Shown in pieces: positions 28,360-37,971 of a stretch of DNA of 64,000 nt. The DNA is from Alphaproteobacteria bacterium Ga0077535 (lineage in GTDB: Bacteria > Pseudomonadota > Alphaproteobacteria > Caulobacterales > Aquidulcibacteraceae). Location of the stretch: positions 372,001-436,000 of the forward strand of contig LNEK01000020.1 in the NCBI GenBank assembly GCA_001464425.1. The letters run 5' to 3'. Positions within the stretch are counted from its first letter, which is position 1, and every line of letters starts with the position of its first letter. The translations under genes were made by a program, and so were the position numbers. The notes below the pieces were generated by a model. The model searched no databases. It was given only the letters and a program-made list of their open reading frames with translations, and had not been told where the DNA came from.

Positions 28360-28672
28360 ACGCGATCCTTCGAGGGGCTGGGCTCAACACCGATATATAG
28401 GGATAACGGCAGGCTCATGGCCCCCCGAAACGCCCCGCTAACGATGCTTGGACCGCATCCCTTTCAAAAACGTTCACCACCCGACCGCCCGGCCAGGTAA
28501 TTCGATCATAGCAAGGTTGGGGCCGCAAGCACGCCGGACATCGTCAATAAATTCGTTATCCACAGCTTGCCCGCTGTTTTTACGACATTTTGTCGGCCGA
28601 ACAACCTGGGCGATCCCGTATTTGGCCCTGCAGGCGGGCTGCTTCAAGCGCCCAACTGCCCCGTGGCCCCTG
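28360..28672. other. Gene-free stretch upstream of clpX
   Basis: This 313-base interval separates the stop of the second secreted paralog from the clpX start and should hold the clpX promoter. On the minus strand TTATCCCTATATATCGG shortly before the gene is a possible -10 region. It also contains a perfect TTATCCACA at 28556-28564. The reading frames here have no protein-like features. Confidence 0.5.
28556..28564 (+). promoter_or_regulatory. Single consensus DnaA-box sequence
   Basis: TTATCCACA is a perfect match to the high-affinity DnaA box and lies in the non-coding stretch upstream of clpX, flanked by a moderately AT-rich patch (AATAAATTCG, then GTTTTTACGACATTTTG). A single nine-base match could be chance, so function is unproven. 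Confidence 0.3.
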
Positions 28673-29548
28673 TCAGTCGCGGGTATCTTCCCGGAGTTCG
28701 CCTTCCATCCGGCGGGCAATTGCACGCTCCTGCGTGCCCGTATTGTTGGCGTTTCGGGGCGCACGATAGAGACCCTCAAGGTAGGCTCGGTCCCAGTCCG
28801 TAAGCTGTGTTGGCCCTGGCCGGCCCAGGTCACGATCCGCAAAAACGTTGAGGATAGTCGGTAAGTCCGCCACGCTTGCCCGCGCATCCAGCTGAGCGAG
28901 CGTCACCATGGCGAGGTAGTCGGCCAAGGCTTCAAGGCGCAGCCCATCGGCCTGCCGCGCATCTACAATGACCATGACGCGGTTAAAGTCTTGGCGCGTC
29001 GCCCGATGCAAGCGCGTCCCATCGGCCACAACGACATCGCCGTCACCATCAATGATCGCCCCGCGCTGATCGACAGTCTGCGCCACGTGCCACCAACGCA
29101 CTGGCGCAGTGCTTGAAACAAACTCCAAAAGCGCGTCACGGCCCAGCGAGTTTCCATATTCAGCGTTGTTATAATACGCCATCAAGTCGTGATCGTCTGC
29201 GAGCGCTTGCGCCAGCACGCCGGCGTCTGGCGTCACGAACACAAGCACGTTGGGTCTGCAGTTTTCATCGCCCGGCCTCAGACCGAGCTCAAATGCCCGC
29301 TGCGACATGCGATCGACGAGGTATTGCGCGGGACGCGCGGGCAGGCCCGCCAGCAAAGGACAATAGCGGGAATTCCAACGCGCTAACTGATCTTCGGACA
29401 GTTCCGGCGGCGCGACCTCATCAACGAAGGAGCGCACCATCTCCCGCAACCGCTCGCCGGTGACGACCAGCTCATCGCTGTTCGTCTGCGCTTGAGCGGC
29501 GCTTGCCGAAGCAAGAGCCAGAAAACCCGCGACGATCCACGCACGCAT
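28673..29548 (-). CDS. Secreted protein of unknown function, tandem paralog 2
   Basis: A protein of about 291 residues starting at the ATG at 29548 with GGAG upstream. The signal peptide (MRAWIVAGFLALASASAAQA) is followed directly by SDELVVTGERLREMVRSFVD. It shares its whole length with the gene just upstream: RWNSRYCPLLAGLPARPA, NCRPNVLVFVTPDAGVLAQA, VRWWHVAQTVDQRGAIIDGD, VMVIVDARQADGLRLEALAD and LTDWDRAYLEGLYRA all have counterparts. Two Cys in the mature chain are shared with the paralog and may form a disulfide. I know similar exported proteins in sphingomonads and Caulobacterales only as hypothetical. No catalytic motif is evident. Confidence 0.8.
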   Translation of the reverse strand: MRAWIVAGFLALASASAAQAQTNSDELVVTGERLREMVRSFVDEVAPPELSEDQLARWNSRYCPLLAGLPARPAQYLVDRMSQRAFELGLRPGDENCRPNVLVFVTPDAGVLAQALADDHDLMAYYNNAEYGNSLGRDALLEFVSSTAPVRWWHVAQTVDQRGAIIDGDGDVVVADGTRLHRATRQDFNRVMVIVDARQADGLRLEALADYLAMVTLAQLDARASVADLPTILNVFADRDLGRPGPTQLTDWDRAYLEGLYRAPRNANNTGTQERAIARRMEGELREDTRD

Positions 29549-29560
29549 GACCACCTGCTC

Positions 29561-30478
29561 CTATTGTCCCGTAACGCCTTCGCGCATCCGCCGGCTGATC
29601 TCCGCTTCCTGGCGGGAAGACGACGCGGCGTTGCGTTGCATGTCATAGATCGCTTGCAGATAAGCGACGTCCCAATCGGTGAGCGATGTCGTCATCTGAC
29701 GGCCAGCCGTTTGGTCGGCAAAGATGTTGAGAATGGTGGGATGCCCCGACGTGTCGGCGCTCGGGTCAAGTTGCGCCAACGCCACCATGGCGACGTAATC
29801 GCCGAGTGAATCGAGGCTCAGCCCCGCTGCACGCCGTGCATCGACGATAATCAGCACGCGGCTGAAGTCTTGACGCGTTGAAGCCACCAGGCGTCCAGCA
29901 TTTGCGTTGCGCACGACCTGCGCGCCGCGGAAACCGCCGCCGCGCGAGGGCGTCGTCGTCGAGTCGCCAAGCACTTGTCCATCTCGCGTCACCGTTTGCG
30001 CCACGTGCCACCAGCGCACAGGACGCGTGTCGCTCGCAAATTCTTCAAGCGCATCACGCCCGCGTGTTTGCGCGTCTTGAGCACCATAATAGCCGACGAG
30101 TTCAGGATAATTCGTCGCCAACTCCCGCGCCAAAGCATCAGAATCCGGCGTCACGAAAATGAGAACGTTGGGCGTGCAACCCGGCTGACCGACATCGAGC
30201 CCAACTTGGAAAGCGCGGACCGCAAGCCGATCGATCATCGCCTGCCCTTGCCGCGCGCGAATGCCGGCGACGGCAGGGCAAACGCGCCGATCCCATCGCG
30301 CCACCTGATCTTCGCCCATAGGCGCCGCAGTGAGGGCGCCAACGAAATCGCGGATCGCCTCATCGACACGCTGCCCGGTGACAACGAGTTCATCTTCGTT
30401 GACGGTCTGCGCCGCTGCACCGAGCGGCGCCGCGCACGCGAGAGCGAGCGCCAAGAAGCCGGATGAGAAAATTCGCAT
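29561..30478 (-). CDS. Secreted protein of unknown function, tandem paralog 1
   Basis: A 305-residue exported protein from the ATG at 30478, with AGGAGG about eight bases upstream; the signal peptide is MRIFSSGFLALALACAAPLG, ending AAAQ. The mature chain begins NEDELVVTGQRVDEAIRDFV, much like the N-terminal region of many TonB-dependent receptors. Conserved blocks shared with the downstream paralog are RWDRRVCPAVAGIRAR, GCTPNVLIFVTPDSDALARE, VRWWHVAQTV, VLIIVDARRAAGLSLDSLGD and LTDWDVAYLQAIYD. The stop lies 12 bases before the start of the second copy, so they are one transcript and probably a tandem duplication. Function unknown; an envelope or periplasmic location is inferred. Confidence 0.8.
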   Translation of the reverse strand: MRIFSSGFLALALACAAPLGAAAQTVNEDELVVTGQRVDEAIRDFVGALTAAPMGEDQVARWDRRVCPAVAGIRARQGQAMIDRLAVRAFQVGLDVGQPGCTPNVLIFVTPDSDALARELATNYPELVGYYGAQDAQTRGRDALEEFASDTRPVRWWHVAQTVTRDGQVLGDSTTTPSRGGGFRGAQVVRNANAGRLVASTRQDFSRVLIIVDARRAAGLSLDSLGDYVAMVALAQLDPSADTSGHPTILNIFADQTAGRQMTTSLTDWDVAYLQAIYDMQRNAASSSRQEAEISRRMREGVTGQ

Positions 30479-30569
30479 GGGTAATTCCTCCTGCGATGTC
30501 AGCTTACGCATCCCTAGCGCAAAATCGCTAAGCACGCGACGAAGCGCCCGCATGTAGCGACAGGCCCGC

Positions 30570-30609
30570 CAAAACGACGCTGCGGCGCCTCTTGGAGAGA
30601 CGCCGCAGC
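30570..30609 (-). terminator. Hairpin terminator after clpP
   Basis: On the minus strand GCTGCGGCG (30609-30601) pairs with CGCCGCAGC (30587-30579) around a 13-base loop, followed by GTCGTTTTGG. It lies 32 bases after the clpP stop and separates clpP from the secreted paralogs. Confidence 0.7.
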
Positions 30610-30640
30610 AATAAGCTCATTTCGATAGGGCTTCCGCAGA

Positions 30641-31285
30641 TTAGGTGGCGGTAAAGCCGCCGCCTTCCGGCAGTTCGCGCCGCTCATAAACGCGGTCGAC
30701 GATACCGAAGCTCTTTGCTTCCTCGGCCGTCATGAAGTGGTCACGGTCCAGCGTGCGCTCGACGCGCTCGTAAGGCTGGCCTGTGTGCTTCACGTAAATT
30801 TCGTTCAAACGGCGCTTGGTGGCGATGATGTCTTCGGCGTGACGTTCGATATCGGAAGCCTGACCGCGGAAGCCACCAGAGGGCTGGTGCACCATCACGC
30901 GTGCGTTCGGCAGGCAGATGCGCAATTCCTTTTCGCCGGCCGCCAACAGCAGCGAACCCATCGACGCCGCCTGCCCGATGCACACCGTGCTGACCGGGCT
31001 GCGGATGTATTGCATCGTGTCATAAACCGCGAGGCCGGAGGTCACGATGCCGCCCGGGCTGTTGATGTACATGGCGATCTCGCGCTTCGGGTTCTCAGAC
31101 TCCAAGAACAGAAGCTGCGCTGTGACCAAACTGGCGAGGCCATCTTCGATGCCCCCCGTCACAAAGATGATCCGCTCTTTCAGCAGGCGCGAGAAAATGT
31201 CGAACGCGCGCTCGCCGCGGCTGGTTTGCTCGATCACCATCGGAACGAGGTTGGCGTAGGTAGCGATTGGATCGAACGTCGACAT
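30641..31285 (-). CDS. clpP: ATP-dependent Clp protease proteolytic subunit
   Basis: A 214-residue serine peptidase from the ATG at 31285 ([20 protein letters not shown]). The catalytic triad is visible: Ser in [15 protein letters not shown], His in [19 protein letters not shown] and Asp in [35 protein letters not shown] is the family signature. It forms the tetradecameric chamber for ClpX and ClpA. It follows tig by about 120 bases. Confidence 0.96.
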   Translation of the reverse strand: MSTFDPIATYANLVPMVIEQTSRGERAFDIFSRLLKERIIFVTGGIEDGLASLVTAQLLFLESENPKREIAMYINSPGGIVTSGLAVYDTMQYIRSPVSTVCIGQAASMGSLLLAAGEKELRICLPNARVMVHQPSGGFRGQASDIERHAEDIIATKRRLNEIYVKHTGQPYERVERTLDRDHFMTAEEAKSFGIVDRVYERRELPEGGGFTAT

Positions 31286-31403
31286 GACAGCCTTTCGGGA
31301 AGCGGGCGGAATCGTCTCCGCCGCGCTGGTCATATTTGACGCTTAGGAGCGGCCCGCAAGCCCTCCCTACTGCGTCAAGCCTTAACGTTTAGCCTCAGCC
31401 GGC

Positions 31404-32771
31404 TCAGGCCTTGGTTTTCTTGGCTTTCTTGGACGGCGTCGGGGCGTCGTCCTCAGCAAAGAGCGTGTCGCGATCGACGTTCTCGTCGCTGACCTTGATC
31501 AGCTCCATGACGTAATCGACCACTTTCTCTTCGTAGATAGGCGCCCGGACCTGCGCGACCAGCTGCGGATTACGCTGATAGGCCTCGAAGATCTGGCGCT
31601 CTTGGCCCGGAAAGTTTCGGGCCTGGACCGAAATCGCCTGCGCGACTTCCTGGTCTGACACCTCGATCTTATGGCGGCGGCCGATTTCGGCCAGCAACAG
31701 GCCAAGGCGCACACGGCGCTCGGCGATGTCGCGGTACTCCGCCTTTAGGTCGTCGTCGGTTTTGCCTTCGTCCGACGGATCGAGACGGCCGGCGGCGCGG
31801 TCCTGCTCGATCTGGCGCCAGATTTGGTTGAATTCCGCTTCGACCATGCGCGGCGGCAGTTCGAAGTCGTGTTGCGCATCAAGTTGGTCGAACAGTTGGC
31901 GCTTCGCCTTGGCGCGCGACTGCTGCTTGTGTTCGCTCTCGATGCGCTGGCGCAAAGCGTCCTTGATTGCGTTGAGACTGTCGAAGCCGAGCTCTGCAGC
32001 CCAGGCGTCGTCCGGCGCGCCGGCCTTCGGCGCACGTACGCTCTTCACCTTGGTTTCGAATTCGGCGGCTTTGCCCTTCAGGTTCGCAGCCGGATAATCA
32101 TCCGGGAACGACACTTTCAGCGTGCGCTCATCGCCAGCCTTTGCGCCGACCAGCTGCTCTTCAAAGCCGGGAATGAACTGGTTGGACCCGATGACAACTT
32201 GCGCATCGGTGGCCGCGCCGCCGTCAAAAGCCTCGCCGTCGATGCGGCCAATGAAGTCGATGATCAACGCATCGCCGTCAGCTGCTGCGCCGCCCTTGTC
32301 TTCGAAGCCGCGGTTGGCGCGGGCCAGTTCTTCGAGTGCCTCATCAACCTGCGCATCTGCAACCGCCGTGACGGGACGCGTGATCGAGATCGTCTTCAGA
32401 TCGATCGGTTCGAAATCGGGCATCACTTCGAGTGACAATTCAAATTGCAGATCGGCGGTGCCTGCGACGACCTGGTTCATGTCGCTCTTCAGGTCGAGCG
32501 AGGGCTCCGACGCCGGGCGCGCATTGACCTTATCCAAGCTTTCCTTGGTCGATTTTTGCACCGTCTCGTTGATGATGTCCTGCATCATCCCCGGGCCGTA
32601 AACCTTGCGGATATGGCTGACCGGCACCTTGCCAGGCCGGAAGCCGTTAATGCGTACGCGCGGCTGCACTTCAGCGATCTTCGCGTTCAGCTTCTGCTGC
32701 AATTCAGCCGCTGGAACGACGACGTCGTAAACGCGCAGAAGACCTTCGGAACGGCGCTCGGTGAGTTGCAT
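31404..32771 (-). CDS. tig: Trigger factor chaperone
   Basis: A 455-residue ribosome-bound chaperone and peptidyl-prolyl isomerase. The N-terminal ribosome-binding domain includes RINGFRPGKVPVSHIRKVYG, with the GFRxGKxP signature. The FKBP-type PPIase domain at about 155-240 contains GDALIIDFIGRIDGEAFDGG and FIPGFEEQLVGAKAGDERTL. The helical C-terminal arms follow, ending in a Lys-rich tail. I start at MQLTERRSEGLLRVYDVVV; a start six codons upstream is possible. Confidence 0.95.
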   Translation of the reverse strand: MQLTERRSEGLLRVYDVVVPAAELQQKLNAKIAEVQPRVRINGFRPGKVPVSHIRKVYGPGMMQDIINETVQKSTKESLDKVNARPASEPSLDLKSDMNQVVAGTADLQFELSLEVMPDFEPIDLKTISITRPVTAVADAQVDEALEELARANRGFEDKGGAAADGDALIIDFIGRIDGEAFDGGAATDAQVVIGSNQFIPGFEEQLVGAKAGDERTLKVSFPDDYPAANLKGKAAEFETKVKSVRAPKAGAPDDAWAAELGFDSLNAIKDALRQRIESEHKQQSRAKAKRQLFDQLDAQHDFELPPRMVEAEFNQIWRQIEQDRAAGRLDPSDEGKTDDDLKAEYRDIAERRVRLGLLLAEIGRRHKIEVSDQEVAQAISVQARNFPGQERQIFEAYQRNPQLVAQVRAPIYEEKVVDYVMELIKVSDENVDRDTLFAEDDAPTPSKKAKKTKA

Positions 32772-32824
32772 GGCACGGGCTTTCGACATACGCGCCGCAA
32801 CTGCAAATCCTTTGCCGCGGCGCC

Positions 32825-32858
32825 CAATTCAGGAAAGGCGGGCTTATGGCATCCCGCC
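32825..32858 (-). terminator. Possible terminator after tRNA-Leu
   Basis: On the minus strand GGCGGG (32858-32853), a ten-base loop and CCCGCC (32842-32837) are followed by TTTCCTGAATT. It lies between tRNA-Leu and tig. Confidence 0.5.
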
Positions 32859-32904
32859 CCTGCCGAGTCCACGGGGCCAAGGGGCGCAAGGTTTGTCGTT
32901 GTAA

Positions 32905-32989
32905 TGGTGCGGACGCCGGGACTCGAACCCGGACGCCTTTCAGCGCTGGAACCTAAATCCAGTGCGTCTACCAATTCCGCCACGTCCGC
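32905..32989 (-). tRNA. tRNA-Leu (UAG)
   Basis: An 85-base minus-strand tRNA with acceptor GCGGACG/CGTCCGC, encoded CCA (32907-32905), a class II variable arm and T-arm CCGGG TTCGAGT CCCGG. Anticodon stem CTGGA/TCCAG encloses TTTAGGT, giving anticodon TAG for CUN leucine codons. Confidence 0.97.
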
Positions 32990-33042
32990 TTGCGGCAGCG
33001 ATGTATGCGCCAGCAGGGCCGGCGTCCACCGCTGCCTAAGCG

Positions 33043-33765
33043 TTATTCCGGAGCCGTGCGCTCTGTCCGGGTAGCGCCCCAGGTAGCGACGGCTTCTTGG
33101 GCTTCCCGGTTCGCTTCGTCCGGGATCAGCTGGCCCTGCGAGGTGATGTCGATCCGGTAGCGCGCGCCATCGGCCATCGGCCAATAGATCGCCTGCCCAT
33201 GTTCCGGGGTGTCCACCACTGGGACGTACTTGCTGACCGTTTCCACGACCGGAAGGAAGTCGATGCCTGTCCGGCGGGCCGGACGGAGGTCCTCCACGCT
33301 TGGCGGCGTCGTCCGCGCAGTGTCGATGTCGCGATAACGGCTGTCGAAGCGGTCGAGGCGGTACTGGGCGTCGAGACCCAGAACCGTGGCCCAGGGCTTC
33401 CAGCGAAGAACTCGCGAACTGATCATCCAATCATCGCCGGTGGCTTCGAAATTATGGACCGCACCCGGCGTCCCATCTGGATTCGGCGCCTCGGTGATTG
33501 TAACATTGTAAGTGTTTTCAGTGCCTTCCACCTGGTCGAAGGCGATGTCAGCGACGTGCTGCTCAGCGGTCAGGCGATGGTAGGTCTGGATATTGAGGCC
33601 CATCAGCGCGGCGACACCGCCAATGGCCAGGAACAAGCCGCCGCCCGCGACGCCCCGGCCACCCTTGAACGGCCGCCCACGGAACATCCAGCCGACACCA
33701 CTGAGCGCGATGGCCAAGCCAATCACACCCACTGCTCCCGGAATTATCCACCACCACCAATGCAT
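33043..33765 (-). CDS. Membrane protein of unknown function
   Basis: A 240-residue protein starting MHWWWWIIPGAVGVIGLAIA. Two hydrophobic segments near residues 5-27 and 38-58 (GGGLFLAIGGVAALMGLNIQ) bracket a short basic loop. A soluble region of about 180 residues follows, in which ITEAPNPDGTPGAVHNFEAT and WKPWATVLGLDAQYRLDRFD look like beta-rich exported domain sequence. Similar proteins exist in other proteobacteria, sometimes misnamed as efflux pumps. No catalytic motif is visible. It stands alone between tRNA-Leu and the nnr gene. Confidence 0.7.
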   Translation of the reverse strand: MHWWWWIIPGAVGVIGLAIALSGVGWMFRGRPFKGGRGVAGGGLFLAIGGVAALMGLNIQTYHRLTAEQHVADIAFDQVEGTENTYNVTITEAPNPDGTPGAVHNFEATGDDWMISSRVLRWKPWATVLGLDAQYRLDRFDSRYRDIDTARTTPPSVEDLRPARRTGIDFLPVVETVSKYVPVVDTPEHGQAIYWPMADGARYRIDITSQGQLIPDEANREAQEAVATWGATRTERTAPE

Positions 33766-33835
33766 TCTGTCCCCCTGCGCCGCGGTCGCACGGCTTCATG
33801 GTTAACGCATAACGGCCCAACGAAACAGGCCCTGA

Positions 33836-35314
33836 TCAGTTCTTTGCCCCCGCCGTAAGGCTTTCCGGCGCCAATTGCCGAAGAATGGCGGGTAATTGCT
33901 CACACAAATCCTCGGCAATCAGACCCGCCCCCAGAGTTTCTCCAACCTTGCCGTGTAACCAAGCGCCAGCGCACGCGGCGTCGAAGCTTTCCATGCCCTG
34001 CGCGATCAGCCCGGCAATGATCCCCGCAAGCACATCCCCTGACCCAGCGGTGGCCAAGAACGGCGTCCCAACGGTGTTGACCACCGCCCGCCCATCAGGC
34101 GCGGCGATAACGGTGTCAGGGCCCTTAAGCAGCAGGTTGCAGCGCGCATAGGCGGCCGCGGCGCGCGCGGCATCAATACGATCATCGGAGACGCTCCAGA
34201 TGCCCGGAAAGGCGCGGCGGAATTCGCCAATGTGCGGTGTCATCACATCGCGCGCATCGAGGCCGTGGGTGAGAGGGGCGAGCACAGTGATCGCGTCGGC
34301 GTCAAACACGATCGGCGCGCGTGGTTGCGCGTCAATGGCTGCGCAGAGTTGCCTGTAGTGTGCATCGCTCGTCCCGAACGCCGGGCCGATCACGAGGCAC
34401 TGGGATGTGCGCGCTACTTCCGCGAACGCGGCCTCTCCTTCGGCTTCGCGTAGCATGATCGCCGTGAGCTGCGCCGCGTTCTCTGCAATCGCATCAGCGG
34501 GGCTCAGCACGGTCACAAGCCCTGCGCCCGTTCGCAAAGCGGCGCGAGCAGAAAGACGCGCGGCGCCCGTGCGCGCGCGTCCGCCACTCGCGACAACCAC
34601 ATGCCCACGTGCATGCTTATGTGCTTCATCGTCAGGCCAAGGCAGCGTCCAGAGCGACGGATGGTTTTCCCACAGAGCAAGCTTTTGCGCGGCAATGACT
34701 GCGTCGGGCGCGCCGATATCGGCAACGACAACTTCACCGCATACGCGCCTCCCTGGCATCAGTACGTGCGCTGGCTTCTTGCGCACGAACGTCACCGTCA
34801 GCGCAGCGTGAAAACACTCCTCGCCGATCGGTTGGCCGGTATCCCCCACGAGGCCGCTCGGAACATCGACAGCTACGACCCGCTCGGGAAAATCATTGGA
34901 AAACCGCGCCAATCGCGCGGCTTCGCCGCTGAGCGGTTTCGATAATCCCGCGCCAAACAATGCATCGACAAAAAGCTCCGCCATCGGCGCGTCTTGCCCG
35001 ACCGCGTAGACATCGCCGGTCCAAGCGCGCGCGGCATCGTCGGCGTCCCCGCTCAGCGCTTCACGCGGCGCGAGTGTTTCGACCCATACCGGCCAGCCCG
35101 CCTCACGCAGCGCACGCGCCGCCACCCAACCATCGCCGCCATTGTTTCCTGGCCCGCACAACACGGCCGTTGGTCTTGGCGAAAACCGCGACACGATGAC
35201 GTTCGCTACAGCGCGGCCGGCATTTTCCATGAGCGTCCGCGTGGACACGCCAACGGCGGCGCTGGCGGCATCGATCGCGCGCATTTCAGCGACGGTGATG
35301 ATCTCGTAGCTCAT
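33836..35314 (-). CDS. nnr: Bifunctional NAD(P)H-hydrate epimerase / ADP-dependent dehydratase
   Basis: A 492-residue fused repair enzyme that converts damaged NADHX and NADPHX back to NADH and NADPH. Residues about 1-210 are the YjeF_N epimerase (MENAGRAVANVIVSRF; VLCGPGNNGGDGWVAARALR). Residues about 220-485 are the ribokinase-like dehydratase (GHVVVASGGRARTGAARLSA; TPHIGEFRRAFPGIW; TPFLATAGSGDVLAGIIAGL). The N- and C-terminal orders are as in E. coli Nnr. Its start overlaps the histidine phosphatase stop by four bases. Confidence 0.94.
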   Translation of the reverse strand: MSYEIITVAEMRAIDAASAAVGVSTRTLMENAGRAVANVIVSRFSPRPTAVLCGPGNNGGDGWVAARALREAGWPVWVETLAPREALSGDADDAARAWTGDVYAVGQDAPMAELFVDALFGAGLSKPLSGEAARLARFSNDFPERVVAVDVPSGLVGDTGQPIGEECFHAALTVTFVRKKPAHVLMPGRRVCGEVVVADIGAPDAVIAAQKLALWENHPSLWTLPWPDDEAHKHARGHVVVASGGRARTGAARLSARAALRTGAGLVTVLSPADAIAENAAQLTAIMLREAEGEAAFAEVARTSQCLVIGPAFGTSDAHYRQLCAAIDAQPRAPIVFDADAITVLAPLTHGLDARDVMTPHIGEFRRAFPGIWSVSDDRIDAARAAAAYARCNLLLKGPDTVIAAPDGRAVVNTVGTPFLATAGSGDVLAGIIAGLIAQGMESFDAACAGAWLHGKVGETLGAGLIAEDLCEQLPAILRQLAPESLTAGAKN

Positions 35315-35883
35315 CGAACGTCATCGACCTGCATCTCGGCGCCGAAGGCGATGAAGCGTAGCGCACCATCACTGACTTCCAGTTCGGTGATCGAGGCGTG
35401 ATCTGGTTTGCACACCATTGTCGTATCCCGTCGAAGCGCCGCGCCGGTGATGACATTAATTGCGATGAAGTGACTGAACACCGCCGTGTCGCGCTCGACC
35501 CCAGACACGTAGTCCAGCATTTGTGCCCGCCAAGCCTGGAGCGCGGGTTCTAGCGACGCCCAATCTCGCAGCTTGCCCGGATCGCGCCAAGGGAAACGCG
35601 CCTGCAGCCAGGCAGGGCGATCCTCGACGCCTGGTTCGGCGACGACCTCGCTCACCCGCGGCTCCAGGCGTGGTGAAACGCCTCGCAGCCGCGCATACGG
35701 AGCTGCTGTTTCCACGCAGCGACGCATTGGAGAGCTGACGACATCCAATGGTCCATACGCGGCGAGCTTGGCGGCGGCGGCTTCGGCTTGCGCCATGCCG
35801 AGTTCTGATAAACCTGGGTCACTGCTCGCGCCTCCCCAGGTTTCGGAGGGCCGACCGTGCCGGATCAGGAATAAGCGCGCCAT
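35311..35883 (-). CDS. Histidine phosphatase superfamily protein
   Basis: A 190-residue phosphoglycerate-mutase-like phosphatase. The phospho-acceptor His lies in RLFLIRHGRPSE at residues 3-14. VVSSPMRRCVETAAPYARL provides the conserved Arg, and TAVFSHFIAINVITGAALR supplies the second His. The physiological substrate is unknown; the superfamily covers sugar phosphates, nucleotides and phosphoproteins. It overlaps nnr by four bases and probably shares its transcript. Confidence 0.87.
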   Translation of the reverse strand: MARLFLIRHGRPSETWGGASSDPGLSELGMAQAEAAAAKLAAYGPLDVVSSPMRRCVETAAPYARLRGVSPRLEPRVSEVVAEPGVEDRPAWLQARFPWRDPGKLRDWASLEPALQAWRAQMLDYVSGVERDTAVFSHFIAINVITGAALRRDTTMVCKPDHASITELEVSDGALRFIAFGAEMQVDDVR

Positions 35884-35926
35884 AGACTGAGCTTAGCGCG
35901 CGCCGCCTGCTCGGCCAGCCTGATGA

Positions 35927-36400
<474 letters not shown>

Positions 36401-36489
36401 TCATTCACGGCACTGATTCTCGCGCTGCGCCGGGACCGAGCCGGGCGCGGCGCCAACGGTATCAATCATAAGTCTCGGGGGAGTTTCCG

Positions 36490-37893
36490 ATGTCGGACGA
36501 AATTCTGAAAATGATCAAGGACAAGGAAGTCCAATTCGTCGACCTCCGCTTCAATGATCTGCGCGGGAAGATGCAGCACGTCACCTTCGACGTGTCGATG
36601 ATCGACAAGGACATCTTCACCGAAGGCACGATGTTCGACGGCTCGTCGATTGCTGGTTGGAAGGCGATCAACGAGTCCGACATGGTCATGCGCCCTGACC
36701 CGGTCGGCGCCCATATCGATCCGTTCTACCAGCAAACCACGCTCGCGCTCTTCTGCGACATTCTTGAGCCTGGCACGCTGCAGCCCTATTCGCGCGACCC
36801 GCGTTCGATCGCGAAGAAAGCCGAAGCGTATGTGAAATCCTCTGGCGCGGGCGATGTCGCCTATTTCGGCCCAGAGGCCGAGTTCTTCGTGTTTGACGAC
36901 GTGCGCTGGTCAACCGATCCGCACAACACGGGTTATTCGTTCGACTCTACCGAGCTGCCGTTCAACTCGAACCGTCCGTACGAAGGCGGCAACTCCGGTT
37001 TCCGCCCCGGCCCGAAGGGCGGCTACTTCCCGGTGCCGCCAATCGACAGCTTGCAAGACATGCGCGGTGAGATGCTCGAGATCATGGGCCAGCTGGGCCT
37101 GCGGCCTGAGAAGCATCACCACGAAGTTGCGCCTGCTCAGCACGAACTTGGCCTCAAGTTTAACACGCTGACGCAAATGGCCGACAATATGAACTTGTAT
37201 AAGTACGTCATCCAGCAAGTGGCTGCATCGTACGGCAAGTCCGCGACTTTCATGCCGAAGCCCTATTACAAGGACAACGGCTCGGGCATGCACGTCCACA
37301 TGTCGATCTGGAAGGGCAACAACAATTTGTTCGCCGGCGATCGCTACGCCGATCTCTCCGAGCAATGCCTCTACTACATCGGCGGCGTCATCAAACATGC
37401 AAAGGCCATCAACGCGTTCGCGAACTCGACGACGAATTCCTACAAGCGTCTTGTGCCAGGCTACGAAGCTCCGGTTCTGCTCGCCTACTCCGCGCGCAAC
37501 CGCTCAGCCTCGTGCCGCATTCCGCACGGCACTGGCGCGAAGGCCAAGCGCGTGGAAGTGCGCTTCCCCGATCCGGCCGGCAACATGTACCTCACCTACA
37601 CCGCGCTGCTTATGGCGGGCCTCGACGGAATCGAGAAGAAGATCCATCCGGGCGAGCCGCTGGATAAGAACCTCTATGATCTGCCGCCGGAAGAGCTGAA
37701 GGATGTGCCGACCGTCGCCGGCAGCCTCCGCGAAGCGCTCACGGCCCTCGATCGCGACCGCGACTTCCTCTTGAAGGGCGGCGTCATGAGTGACGACGTC
37801 ATCGATGCTTACATCGACCTCAAGAAGGAAGAGCTCGACCGCTACGAGACCCACCCGCACCCTGTCGAGTTCGACATGTACTATAAGGCGTAA
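36490..37893 (+). CDS. glnA: Type I glutamine synthetase
   Basis: A 467-residue dodecameric enzyme that makes glutamine from glutamate, ammonia and ATP. Signatures include [20 protein letters not shown], the metal-site region [35 protein letters not shown] and the ATP region. The adenylylation site Tyr is conserved in [20 protein letters not shown], so control by GlnE is expected. A strong GGGGGAG ribosome binding site lies six bases upstream of the ATG. It is cotranscribed with glnB. Confidence 0.97.
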   Translation: MSDEILKMIKDKEVQFVDLRFNDLRGKMQHVTFDVSMIDKDIFTEGTMFDGSSIAGWKAINESDMVMRPDPVGAHIDPFYQQTTLALFCDILEPGTLQPYSRDPRSIAKKAEAYVKSSGAGDVAYFGPEAEFFVFDDVRWSTDPHNTGYSFDSTELPFNSNRPYEGGNSGFRPGPKGGYFPVPPIDSLQDMRGEMLEIMGQLGLRPEKHHHEVAPAQHELGLKFNTLTQMADNMNLYKYVIQQVAASYGKSATFMPKPYYKDNGSGMHVHMSIWKGNNNLFAGDRYADLSEQCLYYIGGVIKHAKAINAFANSTTNSYKRLVPGYEAPVLLAYSARNRSASCRIPHGTGAKAKRVEVRFPDPAGNMYLTYTALLMAGLDGIEKKIHPGEPLDKNLYDLPPEELKDVPTVAGSLREALTALDRDRDFLLKGGVMSDDVIDAYIDLKKEELDRYETHPHPVEFDMYYKA

Positions 37894-37918
37894 GCCCAGC
37901 ACTTGCACCAAACGCGAA

Positions 37919-37953
37919 GGGGCCGGAGATCACTCTCCGGCCCCTTTTCATTT
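37919..37953 (+). terminator. Rho-independent terminator after glnA
   Basis: A perfect 11-pair stem (GGGGCCGGAGA at 37919-37929, TCTCCGGCCCC at 37934-37944) with a four-base loop is followed by TTTTCATTT. It lies 26 bases after the glnA stop. Its minus-strand face may also serve the convergent secreted-protein gene. Confidence 0.88.
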
Positions 37954-37971
37954 GCGATGCGCCAACAGAAC

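Noticed and set aside
28448-28864. Plus-strand 138-codon frame in the clpX upstream region
   Set aside because: It runs into the antisense of the secreted paralog, has no fold-like sequence and no ribosome binding site.
36401-36489. GC-rich inverted sequence between glnB and glnA as a terminator or attenuator
   Set aside because: The arms do not pair well and there is no T run; the genes appear cotranscribed.
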